Assembly (NCBI GenBank): GCA_016235425.1
Contig: JACRLC010000010.1
Coordinates: 62,001-126,000 of the forward strand
Direction: 5' to 3'
DNA length: 64,000 nt
Origin: Chloroflexota bacterium
GTDB taxonomy: Bacteria; Chloroflexota; Anaerolineae; Anaerolineales; Villigracilaceae
In this document: positions 23,014-33,173 of the stretch, piece after piece
Layout of the letters: each line of letters begins with the position of its first letter
Numbering within the stretch: position 1 is the stretch's first letter
The notes under the pieces: generated by a model
Told to the model about the DNA's origin: nothing
The model's input: the letters and a program-made list of their open reading frames with translations, nothing else
Database searches by the model: none
Translations under genes and position numbers: made by a program

Positions 23014-25392
23014 TTGAATCTTCAACATATGCGACCCCGGCGGCGTCATCGCCTTCGGCCAATGGTATGGATACTGCTTTGTGTAACCTTGCTTGCATTT
23101 ATCGGTATTGGGCGGGTGCGTGCCCAGGATCCGGGGAATGTGAGCCTGACGGCGCGGGCGGGGTTCGATGGTTATTGCAAAGAGGGGAGCTGGATACCGG
23201 TTAGGGTGACGGTGGAAAATAGCGGGGCGGATTTGAATGCGCGCATCCAGGTGGCTTCGCGGAGCAGTATGGCGGGCAGGTCCATTTATGCCGCCGACCT
23301 GGCGCTCCCTGGTTCTTCGCGCAAGGAACTGTTTTTGTATGTTTATCCCCAGAATTTTCTAAGCGCGCTGAATGTCAATGTGCTCGCGGATGGCCGCGAA
23401 CTGGTGAAGACCGAATTGAAGGTCACTTGCCTCACGGGGCAGAATCTGTTGTTCGGCCTGCTGGCGGATAATCCCTCCGCTTATCTCGCGTTGAACGATA
23501 TTCAGGTTGCGGGTGGTTTTGTGCGGGTGGCGCAGTTGGAAATAGCCGGCCTGCCAGACCAGGTGCAAGGCTGGGATGCGTTGGACGCGCTGGTTATCTC
23601 CGGCGTGGATACGGGAACGCTCACTGCCGGACAAAGACAGGCGCTGGCTTCGTGGCTGGCGGGAGGCGGAAAGTTATTTGTTGTGGGCGGGCCGAAGTGG
23701 CAGGCAACGGCTTCGGGACTTGAAGAATTCCTGCCCATTGATTTGAATGCGACGAGGGTTGTGGGGGGATTCTCTGAATTGCAGGCCTATGCCGGGGATT
23801 CCCTGCCGCTGGATGGGGAAGCGGTGGTTGCGGTGGGAAAAGTCGATTCCGGTGCGGATGTTCCTGTCGTTCAGGATGGCGTTCCTTTGATCGTCCAAAG
23901 TGACGTTGGGTATGGCAGGGCAATCTATTTTGCGGCGGATCCCGGTTTACAACCGTTGAGCGGATGGGAGGGAATCAAGGCTGTATATAACCGTTTATTG
24001 GGGAGCGATGTGCCCACACCTATATGGGCAAACCTGCAATGGGATACTTATTATGCAAATAATGCCCTTGCCACGCTTTCCGAACTTGCCATTCCATCCA
24101 CTTTGTTTGTTTGCTTCTGGCTTACGTTTTATGTGATCGTGATCGGGCCGGTTAATTACCTGGTGTTGAACCGCATCAAACGGCGCGAGCTGGCCTGGTT
24201 GAGCATTCCCATTCTGGTGGTCATTTTTACCAGTCTCGCTTATTTTTCGGGATTCTTTTATCGCGGCGCGCGCCCCATTTTGAATCGACTTGTCGTTGTT
24301 CAAGCCTCGGACAATTCCGGGCAGGCCCGCGTCAATGCGCTGGTCGGTTTGTATTCGCCGTCACGCGCGAAACACACCGTGGAGGCAGACAGCAGTTTCA
24401 TGTTCCATCCTTTCGTGGGCGGCGATGGAACCCTGCAGGCGGATAATAACTGGTTCGTCCTGCAACAGGGATCGAGGGTGTCCGTGCCCGACGTGCGCGT
24501 TGAGATCGGAGGGATGCAGGCCGTGGCCGCACAGGGAACCGTTCCGGCTCTCGCGTTCGAACATGACCTCGTTGTCAATATCGGCGCAAAGACTCCCACG
24601 CTCACGGGGACGATCACCAATACAAGCGCGTATGTCCTGAGGTCCGCTTTTCTGGTGACTTCGGGTGACTGGAAGCGCTTGGGTGATATTCCGCCGGGCG
24701 GCGTAAAGGATATTAACATTCAGTTGGTCCCCGGTACGGATGGGCCGAAATTCTATACCCTGAACGCATCCGATATTTTGGGTATGGACTATTACAGCAG
24801 TGACCTCGACGAAAAAGACCGGCGGCGAAGGGAACTGATGGACGCCGTATTTTCTTCGGGTTATGCCGTCAAAGAAGCCAACTGGGGTTTCTATTTGATG
24901 GGCTGGATCGAAGAGCCTTTGGCTTCCATCGGCTTGCAGGATAAAAAATTCGATGCAATTGATACGACGCTCTACATTCTGAAACTTTCGCCGGAGAATA
25001 AAGTTGAGAATGGCCAATTGTTATTGACGCCCAGCATGTTCATTTGGGAATCGTCGGTGGCAGGAAATTCGCCTTATTCCAACAATGGGATTCCCGCGGG
25101 CGGTTACACCCTGGATTTCAAGCCTGCGGTCCCGATCCGTTTCAGCGCGGTCAAATCGCTTACGCTCAACATTTCAAGTACTGCCATGCCGGGCGATGTG
25201 TATGTTTTTCTGTGGGATTTCGAGCGCGGTGATTGGGATCAAATCGGCAGTTTTATTTGGGGAGAGAATGACATTCCCGATCCATCGCGATACGTTTCCC
25301 CTGCTGGCGGGATCAGATTGAGAATAGATGGCAATCAGAATCAATGGATTCAACTGTCCGCATCGAACTTTACTCTTGTGGTGGAGCCATGA
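23014..25392 (+). CDS. Secreted/membrane protein of the MoxR-ABC cluster, unknown function
   Basis: 792 aa from a TTG at 23014 with GGGAGA seven to eight bases upstream; an ATG at 23029 lacks a site. A signal peptide (MVWILLCVTLLAFIGIGRVRA) precedes a beta-rich extracellular region (about 38-350) containing a glutamine-amidotransferase-like or Rossmann-like segment (LDALVISGVDTGTLTAGQ). Two transmembrane helices lie at about 365-425, then a second extracellular beta domain. Not a recognised named family. It directly overlaps the ABC ATPase start (ATGA), so it is probably part of the transporter complex. Confidence 0.7.
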   Translation: MNLQHMRPRRRHRLRPMVWILLCVTLLAFIGIGRVRAQDPGNVSLTARAGFDGYCKEGSWIPVRVTVENSGADLNARIQVASRSSMAGRSIYAADLALPGSSRKELFLYVYPQNFLSALNVNVLADGRELVKTELKVTCLTGQNLLFGLLADNPSAYLALNDIQVAGGFVRVAQLEIAGLPDQVQGWDALDALVISGVDTGTLTAGQRQALASWLAGGGKLFVVGGPKWQATASGLEEFLPIDLNATRVVGGFSELQAYAGDSLPLDGEAVVAVGKVDSGADVPVVQDGVPLIVQSDVGYGRAIYFAADPGLQPLSGWEGIKAVYNRLLGSDVPTPIWANLQWDTYYANNALATLSELAIPSTLFVCFWLTFYVIVIGPVNYLVLNRIKRRELAWLSIPILVVIFTSLAYFSGFFYRGARPILNRLVVVQASDNSGQARVNALVGLYSPSRAKHTVEADSSFMFHPFVGGDGTLQADNNWFVLQQGSRVSVPDVRVEIGGMQAVAAQGTVPALAFEHDLVVNIGAKTPTLTGTITNTSAYVLRSAFLVTSGDWKRLGDIPPGGVKDINIQLVPGTDGPKFYTLNASDILGMDYYSSDLDEKDRRRRELMDAVFSSGYAVKEANWGFYLMGWIEEPLASIGLQDKKFDAIDTTLYILKLSPENKVENGQLLLTPSMFIWESSVAGNSPYSNNGIPAGGYTLDFKPAVPIRFSAVKSLTLNISSTAMPGDVYVFLWDFERGDWDQIGSFIWGENDIPDPSRYVSPAGGIRLRIDGNQNQWIQLSASNFTLVVEP

Positions 25393-26351
25393 GCGCGATC
25401 ATCGAGATCAAGGATTTGACCAAGCGCTTCGGTTCGCGCACCGCCGTGGATAACATCAACCTGACCATCGAGAGCGGTGAGATCTTCGGTCTCGTCGGCC
25501 CCAACGGTGCGGGCAAGACGACGACCATGCGGATGCTGGTCACGTTGCTCAAGCCGGATCACGGCGGGATTCTCGTGGGCGGCAATTCGGTGCAGGATGA
25601 TCCGCGCGAGGTGCGCCGCCTGATCGGTTTCATGCCCGATTCCTTTGGCGTCTACGGCGACATGACCGTGAAGGAATACCTCGACTTCTTTGGCGCGTGC
25701 TATCACATCCCTCCCGCGCAACGCGCAAGCCTGATCAATGATCTGCTCGAACTGGTGGACATCTCGCACCGGCGGGATGACATGGTGGACACACTTTCCC
25801 GCGGACTAAAACAACGCCTCGGACTCGCCCGCGTGCTGATCCACGACCCGGGCATTCTCGTCCTCGACGAACCCGCCTCAGGACTCGACCCGCGCGCCCG
25901 CATCGAGATCCGCGAGTTGTTGGTTGAGGTGGCGCACCTGGGCAAGACGATCATTTTCTCCAGCCACATCCTTGCCGACGTGGCCGAACTCTGCATGCGC
26001 GTGGGCATCATGGAAGGCGGCAAACTGGCAGCTATCGGCACACTCGATCAGCTCAATGAAAAAGTCGTGCCGCATCGCCTGATTCGGATAGCCGTGCTCA
26101 AGCAGATCGAACCGGAGCAGGCACAGGCCGCTCTCGCGGCTTTGCCCGGCGTCGCCGCAGTCCGCCTTCAGGAGGGACTCGGTAACGGCGGATGGATCAC
26201 GTTTGAAACCGAATTCATCGGAAACGACGAAGCCCTGCATGGATTACTGACGGCTTTGCTCGAACAGAAAATCCCCGTTGTGCAATTTACCGAAGATACC
26301 CAAAACCTTGAAGAGGTCTTCATGCGCGCCACGCGAGGGATTGTTTCGTAG
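25389..26351 (+). CDS. ABC transporter ATP-binding protein
   Basis: 320 aa from the ATG overlapping the previous stop. Walker A GPNGAGKTT at 37-45, Q-loop region, signature LSRGLKQRLGLARVL and Walker B ILVLDEPASGLD are all intact, followed by the H-loop SSHILADVAEL. The C-terminal extension of about 100 residues is as in CcmA/NatA-type ABC-2 exporters. It pairs with the permease immediately downstream. Confidence 0.95.
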   Translation: MSAIIEIKDLTKRFGSRTAVDNINLTIESGEIFGLVGPNGAGKTTTMRMLVTLLKPDHGGILVGGNSVQDDPREVRRLIGFMPDSFGVYGDMTVKEYLDFFGACYHIPPAQRASLINDLLELVDISHRRDDMVDTLSRGLKQRLGLARVLIHDPGILVLDEPASGLDPRARIEIRELLVEVAHLGKTIIFSSHILADVAELCMRVGIMEGGKLAAIGTLDQLNEKVVPHRLIRIAVLKQIEPEQAQAALAALPGVAAVRLQEGLGNGGWITFETEFIGNDEALHGLLTALLEQKIPVVQFTEDTQNLEEVFMRATRGIVS

Positions 26352-26364
26352 GATAAGAACACTC

Positions 26365-27312
26365 ATGGAAAATTCAGCACCCGCAACGACACCCCCTGAA
26401 AAAGCCGCCAGCCGGTTCAATCTGTTTAATCGTATGATGGAAAACCCGGTCATCATGAAGGAACTGAGAGGACGCATGAGGAGCAGGCGGGCTTTTGTAT
26501 TGCTCACGGCTTACCTGGTGTTGATCAGCCTGTTTATCGGGATGATCTATACCCTGCTGGAAACCGAATCCTCCCTTTCGGCGTCCGACCCGGATTTTCG
26601 TCAAAATGTGGGGAAGGCCATTTTCAGCACGGTCGTCCTGATGGAGTTGTTGCTGGTCAGTTTTATCGGGCCGGGATTAACGTCCGGCGCGATCACCTCC
26701 GAGCGTGAGCATCAGACCTTTGATTTGTTGCGCACGTCCCTGCTTTCGGCGCGGTCATTGGTTCTGGGGAAATTAGGCTCAGCCTTCGTTTATTTATTTT
26801 TGCTGATTCTGACCGCACTGCCGATCCAAAGCCTGGCTTTTATCCTGGGTGGGGTGGGGTTGGCGGAAATGCTCATCTCCAGTTTGATGCTGGTGATCAC
26901 CGCAATCATGTTCTGTTCGCTGGGAATTTTCTTCTCCAGTTTCATGAAACGCACCCTCACTGCCACCGTGAGTTCCTATGCGGCCATTTTGCTGTCCTTT
27001 CTTATCCTTGTTGTGATCTTCTTCCTGGGAGCATATTTGGATACAGCGTCGTCTAATAGAAGCGCGGCCTACGTCAATACACTGACGATCCTTTTGTGGC
27101 TGTTGATCTCGACCAATCCCATGCTGGCGGCCATCATCAGTGAGGTCATTTTGATTGACGATCATAATCTTTATTACACGACAAATTCGCTTTTCGGGAA
27201 CAGCTCGCTCACCCTGCCGTCACCGTGGATTATTTATGTGGTGGTCTACGTAATCATCACCATCCTGATGGTACACTTTAGCATACGATTTGTGCAGAGA
27301 CCGGACAAGTAA
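26365..27312 (+). CDS. ABC-2 type permease
   Basis: 315 aa from the ATG at 26365. The cytoplasmic N-terminus ends with NPVIMKELRGRMRSRRAFVL, typical of gliding/ABC-2 permeases. Six hydrophobic helices follow. The motif SGAITSEREHQTFDLLRTSLLSARSLVLGK is the ABC-2 coupling region. Overlaps the following gene by one base (TAATG). Partner of the ATPase upstream; cargo unknown. Confidence 0.92.
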   Translation: MENSAPATTPPEKAASRFNLFNRMMENPVIMKELRGRMRSRRAFVLLTAYLVLISLFIGMIYTLLETESSLSASDPDFRQNVGKAIFSTVVLMELLLVSFIGPGLTSGAITSEREHQTFDLLRTSLLSARSLVLGKLGSAFVYLFLLILTALPIQSLAFILGGVGLAEMLISSLMLVITAIMFCSLGIFFSSFMKRTLTATVSSYAAILLSFLILVVIFFLGAYLDTASSNRSAAYVNTLTILLWLLISTNPMLAAIISEVILIDDHNLYYTTNSLFGNSSLTLPSPWIIYVVVYVIITILMVHFSIRFVQRPDK

Positions 27313-28892
27313 TGGCAACGATTACAGATTTATCCCAAACACTTTCGGGCTGGCTCCGCCGCCTGCGATTACAGCGGGCATTGACGTGGGGCCTGCGCGG
27401 CCTCGTCTTTGGGCTGGCGCTATCTCTGGTGTTGGGAGCGGCTGGTTTGTTTCAAGCGAAATTGCTGCGGGAGGAATTTTTAGCGCTGATCATCTCCTCG
27501 GCGATTTTTATTTCGCTCGTCATGGGCGTAGCCGCTTATCTTTGGCCGATTCAAAAAATCAAAGCGGCGCGTTATTTCGATCTTGCCTTCCGGCTGGGGG
27601 AACGAGTCAGTACCGCGCTTGAGTTAAGCCAGGATGGACTAAAAAGCTCCAGTGAATTGATTTGCCGCCAATTGGAAGACGCAATCAGCGCATCACGCAG
27701 GGTAAAGCCGGGCCGCGATCTTCCATTTCGTCTACAAAAAACCGAAGGCATTCTGGCGCTGGCGCTTGTTCTTTTGATAGGCGTGATTTGGTTCCGCGGC
27801 GAGACTTGGTTCCAGGCCGCGCGGCAGGCTCGCGTGATTCAGCAGGCAGTAGCTGAAGAGACCGCCCAGATCGAGGAGATCATTTCGCAAATTGAAAGCA
27901 ACCCGGCTTTGAGCGAAGAACAAAAGGAAATGCTCACGGCTCCATTGGAAGAAGCCTTGCAGGGACTCGAAGAAAATCCGTCGCTTGAAGGTTCGGTGTC
28001 CATGCTTTCCAGCACCGGCGAAAAGTTGGATGCGTTGTCCGAACCGCAGGCTGAACAAGTGGCGGAGGCTTTGAAGGAAGCTGGCAATCGTCTCGCGGAG
28101 GGACAGGGTAATCCGTTGCAATCTGCGGGCGAGAAATTAGCCGAGGGCGATTACGCATCCGCGGCCTCCGATTTGGCGAACCTTGACTTGAGCAATTTGA
28201 GCGCGGAGGAAACGCAGAAACTCGCCGACCAGTTGCAATCCGCGGCGGATGCGGTGCAATCAACGAATCCGCAATTGGCCTCCGAGTTGAATGATGCGGC
28301 GGAGGCGCTTCGCAATGGCGACACTGACGCGGCTCAGGAAGCGTTGCAGCGCGCGGCTGATTCCCTGGCGAAGACCGGGCAACAAATGGCTTTTTCGCAA
28401 ACGGCCAAGCAGGCCGCGGGACAGTTGGAGGAGGGCGCAGGGCAAGTCCTTGCCGCGGGAGGCGGACAATCTCCGAATAGTGGGACTGCTGGTGAGTCAA
28501 ATCAGGGGGGAGAGAATGCCGGTGAATCGGGATCAGGCAGCGGGTCGGAAGGAAGCGATGAATCCGCTTCTGGTGGAGATGCGTCAGATTCGCCCATCGC
28601 TCAAAATAACGGAGCCGGTGATGGGGGTGAGGTTCCTTATGAACAAATTTACGCGCCATCCTTGTTGGGCGGCGAAGGCGGGCCGGATGTGCAGCTTCCA
28701 ACAGATGGACAAGATGGGGAGACCATTGGCGAGGGGCAGACGACCGAAGCTCAGCCGGGGGAAAGCCTGGTTCCGTACAACGAAGTCTTTTCTCAGTACA
28801 ACGAGGCAAACCAGCGGGCGATTGAAAACGGATCGATCCCGTTCCAGTTTATGCAGATCATCAGAAATTATTTTGACTCGCTGAAACCGTAG
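27312..28892 (+). CDS. Membrane-anchored coiled-coil protein of the MoxR cluster
   Basis: 526 aa. Two hydrophobic helices near 28-52 and 60-80, another near 145-163 and then a long Ala/Glu/Leu/Gln-rich helical region (about 175-385) with repeated motifs such as QLQSAADA and LQRAADSLAK. A low-complexity Gly/Ser/Glu linker follows (about 390-440). The architecture resembles DUF4175-like proteins found beside MoxR and VWA genes, but the family call is tentative. Could act as a periplasmic or cytoplasmic scaffold for the VWA proteins. Confidence 0.65.
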   Translation: MATITDLSQTLSGWLRRLRLQRALTWGLRGLVFGLALSLVLGAAGLFQAKLLREEFLALIISSAIFISLVMGVAAYLWPIQKIKAARYFDLAFRLGERVSTALELSQDGLKSSSELICRQLEDAISASRRVKPGRDLPFRLQKTEGILALALVLLIGVIWFRGETWFQAARQARVIQQAVAEETAQIEEIISQIESNPALSEEQKEMLTAPLEEALQGLEENPSLEGSVSMLSSTGEKLDALSEPQAEQVAEALKEAGNRLAEGQGNPLQSAGEKLAEGDYASAASDLANLDLSNLSAEETQKLADQLQSAADAVQSTNPQLASELNDAAEALRNGDTDAAQEALQRAADSLAKTGQQMAFSQTAKQAAGQLEEGAGQVLAAGGGQSPNSGTAGESNQGGENAGESGSGSGSEGSDESASGGDASDSPIAQNNGAGDGGEVPYEQIYAPSLLGGEGGPDVQLPTDGQDGETIGEGQTTEAQPGESLVPYNEVFSQYNEANQRAIENGSIPFQFMQIIRNYFDSLKP

Positions 28893-28913
28893 GCGAGCTG
28901 CATCGGAGAGACC

Positions 28914-29891
28914 ATGACTGAAACGCTGTCTGTTGAGCAGTTCCATGAGGTTGCCAGCCGGATCGAGAGTGAAGTTGGGAAGGTGATCGTCGGGCAGTTC
29001 GACGTTGTGCGGCACGTGCTGGTGAGCATTCTTTCGGGGGGACATGTTTTATTGGAAGGCGTGCCAGGCTTGGGCAAGACCATGCTGATTCGGACTCTGG
29101 GCGAGGCGCTGGATTTGAAATTTTCCCGCGTCCAGTTCACACCGGACCTGATGCCTGCTGACATTCTTGGGACGGAGATTCTCGTAGACCAGGACGGGCG
29201 TCGTGAGTTTCGCTTCCGACCCGGGCCGCTGTTTGCCAATCTGGTTTTGGCGGATGAGATCAACCGCGCCACGCCAAAGACACAATCCGCTTTGCTTGAA
29301 GCGATGCAGGAAGGTTCCGTGACGGTGGCGCAACAGACGTATCGTCTCGATGAGCCTTTCTTTGTGCTGGCAACACAGAACCCGATTGAAATGGAAGGGA
29401 CGTATCCACTGCCCGAAGCGCAACTCGACCGTTTCTTTTTCAAGGTGAACGTGAACATGCCCGACGTGAAGGAGATGAGCGAAATCCTTGATCGCACCAC
29501 GGGGAAGGATGTCACCTCCGCCGGGCACGCGGCCAGCGGCGCGGACATCCTGCAAATGCGCGCGCTTGTGCGGGCGGTTCCGATTGCTTCTCACGTGAAA
29601 GAGTACATCGCACGCCTGATACTTGCCACGCATCCCGATGACCCGAAGGCTTCGCCGCTGGTGAAGAAGTATGTGCGCTATGGCGTGTCACCGCGCGGCG
29701 GGCAGGCGCTTGTGTTGGGCGCAAAGGTGATGGCGTTGTTTTCCGGGCGGTATAACGCGGCTTTTGAGGATATTCATGCCATCGCATCGGCGGCGTTGCG
29801 TCACCGTTTGTTGTTGAATTTCGATGGGCTGGCCGAGGGGATCAGCACGGACATGGTCATTGCCGAGTTGATGAAGGAAATGCCGCATTGA
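28914..29891 (+). CDS. MoxR family AAA+ ATPase
   Basis: 325 aa. Walker A GVPGLGKT at 49-56, Walker B LVLADEINRA, sensor 1 ATQNPIEMEGTYPLPEAQLDRF and the C-terminal lid domain. MoxR ATPases are chaperones that load metal or cofactors into, or remodel, VWA-domain partners; two VWA-type proteins and a DUF58 protein follow directly. 21 bases separate it from the coiled-coil gene. Confidence 0.95.
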   Translation: MTETLSVEQFHEVASRIESEVGKVIVGQFDVVRHVLVSILSGGHVLLEGVPGLGKTMLIRTLGEALDLKFSRVQFTPDLMPADILGTEILVDQDGRREFRFRPGPLFANLVLADEINRATPKTQSALLEAMQEGSVTVAQQTYRLDEPFFVLATQNPIEMEGTYPLPEAQLDRFFFKVNVNMPDVKEMSEILDRTTGKDVTSAGHAASGADILQMRALVRAVPIASHVKEYIARLILATHPDDPKASPLVKKYVRYGVSPRGGQALVLGAKVMALFSGRYNAAFEDIHAIASAALRHRLLLNFDGLAEGISTDMVIAELMKEMPH

Positions 29892-30153
29892 TAAGCACGG
29901 CGGGCACGAAGGGCACAAAGGAAAAACAACCACAGATATTTTGTTATAAGAGCAATCCGTTGGTTGAGTAGGCGGCGCTCGTCCGCCGTATCGAAGCCAA
30001 CAAGTAATATGAAAACGAATGATTGCATGAAATTGGTGGTCTCGATACGCCCCTCCAAAAACATTCGGGGCTGCTCGACCACCGATGGCTGGTTGAAATT
30101 TGAAAGTATCAGGTGGCTAGTTTCTTAGTGTAATTATTTTAGTGGAGTCCCAA
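29892..30153. repeat. Intergenic palindromic repeats between moxR and DUF58
   Basis: At 29959-30083 there are two hairpins: GTTGG...CCAAC enclosing GGCGG/CCGCC, and GGTGGTC...GACCACC. Both contain the dispersed motif GTATCGAAGCC or its complement GTCTCGATACG. 29892-29935 contains a GGGCACGAAGGGCACAAAGG fragment of another dispersed repeat. No gene is seen. Confidence 0.6.
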
Positions 30154-31035
30154 TTGATATTTGACGAAGCGACCCTGAGGAAGTTAAACCAATTGACCCT
30201 GGTTGCCTCGCGCGTGCGGACTGGGGCGATCAAGGGGGAACGACGTTCCTCACGGCGCGGCAGCAGCGTGGAGTTTGCCGATTATCGCAATTACACCCCC
30301 GGCGATGACCTCCGTCGTTTGGATTGGAATATCTACGCCCGCCATGAGCGTCCTTTCATCAAACTGCTCGAAGAGGAAGAGGACCTGGCCGTTCACATTT
30401 TGGTGGACGGTTCACGTTCCATGGGATGGGGCGAAGGCGATCAGCATAAATTCAATTATGCCCTGCGCCTCGCGGCAGGACTGGGTTCGATAGTCCTTGC
30501 TTCAGGTGACGTACTGACGGTTGGCTTCCTCCAAAACGGACGCGTCGCCGATGAATACGGCCCGTCACGCGGACAGGGCACACTCCCGCGCTTGTTCAAC
30601 TTCCTCGATGGGTTGGAAGCAGACGGTGAGACGGATTTGAACAGTTCACTGCGCGAATACACCATTACGCCGCGCCGACCCGGTTTGGCGATTCTGATTT
30701 CGGATTTGCTGGCAGATGGCGGCTATGAATCCGGCCTGCGTCAACTGCTGGGACGCGGCTTTGAGGCGGCGTTGATCCACATCCTTTCGCCGGATGAACT
30801 TGATCCGCCGCTGGCAGGCGACTTGCAATTGATTGATGTCGAAACGAATCAGACGCAGGACGTTTCGCTGGATAACAGTCTGCGAGAACGATTCGGCGCA
30901 AAGGCGCGCGCGTGGATCAGCTCGATCCAAAATGATTGCCGCAGGCAGGGAGTCCGCTATTTGGAGTTGACGACCAGCCTTCCCTGGGATCAGGCATTAC
31001 TGCTCGAAATGCGCCGCGCCTCCATTGTGAAGTAA
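30154..31035 (+). CDS. DUF58 domain protein
   Basis: 293 aa from a TTG with GTGGAG seven bases upstream; a GTG four codons earlier has no site. The motif GERRSSRRGSSVEFADYRNYTPGDDLRRLDWNIYAR is the DUF58 signature. A degenerate VWA core follows (ILVDGSRSMGWG, with the DxSxS metal site as DGSRS). Family members are partners of MoxR ATPases. Confidence 0.92.
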   Translation: MIFDEATLRKLNQLTLVASRVRTGAIKGERRSSRRGSSVEFADYRNYTPGDDLRRLDWNIYARHERPFIKLLEEEEDLAVHILVDGSRSMGWGEGDQHKFNYALRLAAGLGSIVLASGDVLTVGFLQNGRVADEYGPSRGQGTLPRLFNFLDGLEADGETDLNSSLREYTITPRRPGLAILISDLLADGGYESGLRQLLGRGFEAALIHILSPDELDPPLAGDLQLIDVETNQTQDVSLDNSLRERFGAKARAWISSIQNDCRRQGVRYLELTTSLPWDQALLLEMRRASIVK

Positions 31036-31063
31036 ATAACGGAACACGCAACAGAGGCTCAAC

Positions 31064-32959
31064 TTGCAATTTCTGAATCCGATTGCGTTATGGCTGGCCG
31101 CGCTGGCTATTCCCATCATTTTGCTCTACATGCTCAAACTACGCCGCAAACAGGTGCAGGTCTCTTCGACGCTGCTTTGGATTCAATTACTGCGCGATCA
31201 GCAGGCCAACACACCCTGGCAGAGACTCAGACGAAACCTGCTCCTCATTTTGCAGCTTATCATCCTGGCGGCGCTGGTTCTTTCGCTGGCGCGCCCGTCC
31301 ATCGAGACGCCCGCGATTGCCTCAGGCTCGGTCATTGTTTTGATGGATGCCTCCGCTTCGATGAACGCGACCGATGTTTCGCCGTCGCGTTTCGAGACGG
31401 CGCGCAGTACGATTCGCTCCCTGATTGATGGATTATCCGGCGATTCAAAAATGACGTTGATCCTGGCCGGTCAAACACCGCAGACGCTGGTCACGGCGGA
31501 GGGGGACAAGTCCCTGTTGAGGAAGGCTCTGGCTCAGGCGGAACCCATGCAAGGCAGTTCAGATTGGCAGGCGGCGTTTTCGCTGGCCTCCGCAGTTGCG
31601 CGTGGGAGTCAGGCTGAGTCCACGATTGTGATCGTCTCCGATGGCGGACTGCCGAAGACGGGACTGCCATCCTTGCCCGGCGAAGTGCGATACGTCCCCA
31701 TCGGATCATCGGACGATAATGTGGCGATCACCGCGCTTGCCTTGCGGCGCTCGGCGAGCAGTCCGCAGTTGTTCGCGGAAGTGACAAATTTCAGCGGCGC
31801 GCGCCGCGTTGTCTTGATCTCGTTTTACAAAGACGACGAACTGTTGGACGCCCGCCAGTTGGATTTGCCAGCCGGTGAAACTCAGGGCATGACGTTGGAA
31901 AATTTGCCAAACGCATCCGGTGTTTACAAGGCGCAGATTTCCAACTCTGCCCAAGGCAATTCACCGCTTGATTCGTTTGCCCTCGACGATGCCGCCTTTG
32001 CCGTATATCAATCCACCTCGGCGCGGCGCGTGCTCCTCGTCTCGAAGGGAAATCTTTTTCTTGAGCAACTGCTGGCGTCACTGCCGGGCATTCAACCCTT
32101 CCGTGCCCTGCCCGCGCAGAACGGCACGCTTCAAATCTCCAGCGATCCATTTGACCTTTACATCTTCGATGGTTTGATTCTCCCGGAGTTGCCCGCCGCG
32201 AATCTCCTGCTCGTGAATGTTCCAACCAATGAACTCTTCACCGTCGGCGAATCATTTGACGAGACGGGAAATGTCACGGTTGAGGATCACGCGCTCACCC
32301 GCTTCGTGGATTGGAGCAACGTCCACGTTTTGCAGGCGCAAAAAGTGCAAACTCCCGAATGGGCTGAAATGCTCGTCAATTCCGAGCCCGGCCCGCTGGC
32401 CTTTGCCGGTGAAACGGGGGGCCGCCGCGTCGCGGCCCTCACCTTCGACCTGCGCGAAAGCGACCTGCCGTTGCAAGTTACGTTTCCCATCCTCTTCTCC
32501 AACCTCATCAATTACCTCATCCCGCCCAACGCCTTCGACTCCACCCAATCCCTGCACGTGGGTGAACATTTGGAAATCCTCACACAACCCGGCGTGGAGC
32601 AGGTGGTCATCGCCTCGCCCTCGAACCAGGCATTTTCATTCACGCCGGGCGAGAACGTCATCACCTTCACCAAAACACAGGAACTTGGTTTTTACGCCGT
32701 CAATTTTCTTTCCAAAGATTCGAATTCGGCCGCGTACTTCGCCGTGAATTTATTCGACCCCATCGAATCAGACATTCGCCCGCAGGAATCAATTCAAGTT
32801 GGACAAACCGCCATCACGCCGGTCGTCTCCGAACAGGTTGGGTTGCGCGAACTTTGGCCGTGGCTGATTGGACTTGCGCTCGTCATTCTGATTCTCGAAT
32901 GGCAGATGTTTCATCACCGACAGTTACCTTTTCTTTTGACGAAGGTGCGTCGCACCTGA
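31064..32959 (+). CDS. BatA-like membrane VWA protein
   Basis: 631 aa from a TTG preceded by GAGG. N-terminal aerotolerance-type BatA domain with two helices (about 5-24 and 58-76), including FLNPIALWLAALAIPIILLYMLKLRRK. A VWA domain follows with the MIDAS DASAS at 95-99. The central part is beta-rich and a C-terminal helix (WPWLIGLALVILILEWQMF) anchors it. Probable substrate or partner of the MoxR ATPase and acting on the outer face of the membrane. Confidence 0.9.
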   Translation: MQFLNPIALWLAALAIPIILLYMLKLRRKQVQVSSTLLWIQLLRDQQANTPWQRLRRNLLLILQLIILAALVLSLARPSIETPAIASGSVIVLMDASASMNATDVSPSRFETARSTIRSLIDGLSGDSKMTLILAGQTPQTLVTAEGDKSLLRKALAQAEPMQGSSDWQAAFSLASAVARGSQAESTIVIVSDGGLPKTGLPSLPGEVRYVPIGSSDDNVAITALALRRSASSPQLFAEVTNFSGARRVVLISFYKDDELLDARQLDLPAGETQGMTLENLPNASGVYKAQISNSAQGNSPLDSFALDDAAFAVYQSTSARRVLLVSKGNLFLEQLLASLPGIQPFRALPAQNGTLQISSDPFDLYIFDGLILPELPAANLLLVNVPTNELFTVGESFDETGNVTVEDHALTRFVDWSNVHVLQAQKVQTPEWAEMLVNSEPGPLAFAGETGGRRVAALTFDLRESDLPLQVTFPILFSNLINYLIPPNAFDSTQSLHVGEHLEILTQPGVEQVVIASPSNQAFSFTPGENVITFTKTQELGFYAVNFLSKDSNSAAYFAVNLFDPIESDIRPQESIQVGQTAITPVVSEQVGLRELWPWLIGLALVILILEWQMFHHRQLPFLLTKVRRT

Positions 32960-33136
32960 CGGGAAGGAAGATTCCATTAAATTCAGTAAATCACGAATTT
33001 GTTTCGGAGCGCGGACTTTAGTCCGCTTTGGCCTCGAAGAATCGCAGACTGAAGTCTGCATTCCGTGCAATCTGTGATTTACTGAAATTGGAAAATCATA
33101 CGATTTGGATTACCCCATTTAGAAAGGTGCGACGCA
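32946..33136. repeat. Nested palindromic element between the two VWA genes
   Basis: Outer arms TGCGTCGCACC (32946-32956) and GGTGCGACGCA (33126-33136); middle arms TTCAGTAAATCAC (32982-32994) and GTGATTTACTGAA (33074-33086); inside are two perfect small hairpins, GCGGAC-TTTA-GTCCGC (33011-33026) and GCAGACTGAAGTCTGC (33044-33059). It is a composite of at least two repeat types; the outer type recurs near 36605-36690. Confidence 0.75.
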
Positions 33137-33173
33137 TCCGGTTCTTTCGACGCCTCAGGTTGACTCCGCTAAA

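Noticed and set aside
29892-29940. CACAAAGG-type repeat considered as a small gene
   Set aside because: No start with a ribosome site and no stable frame; it matches the style of other non-coding repeats in the window.
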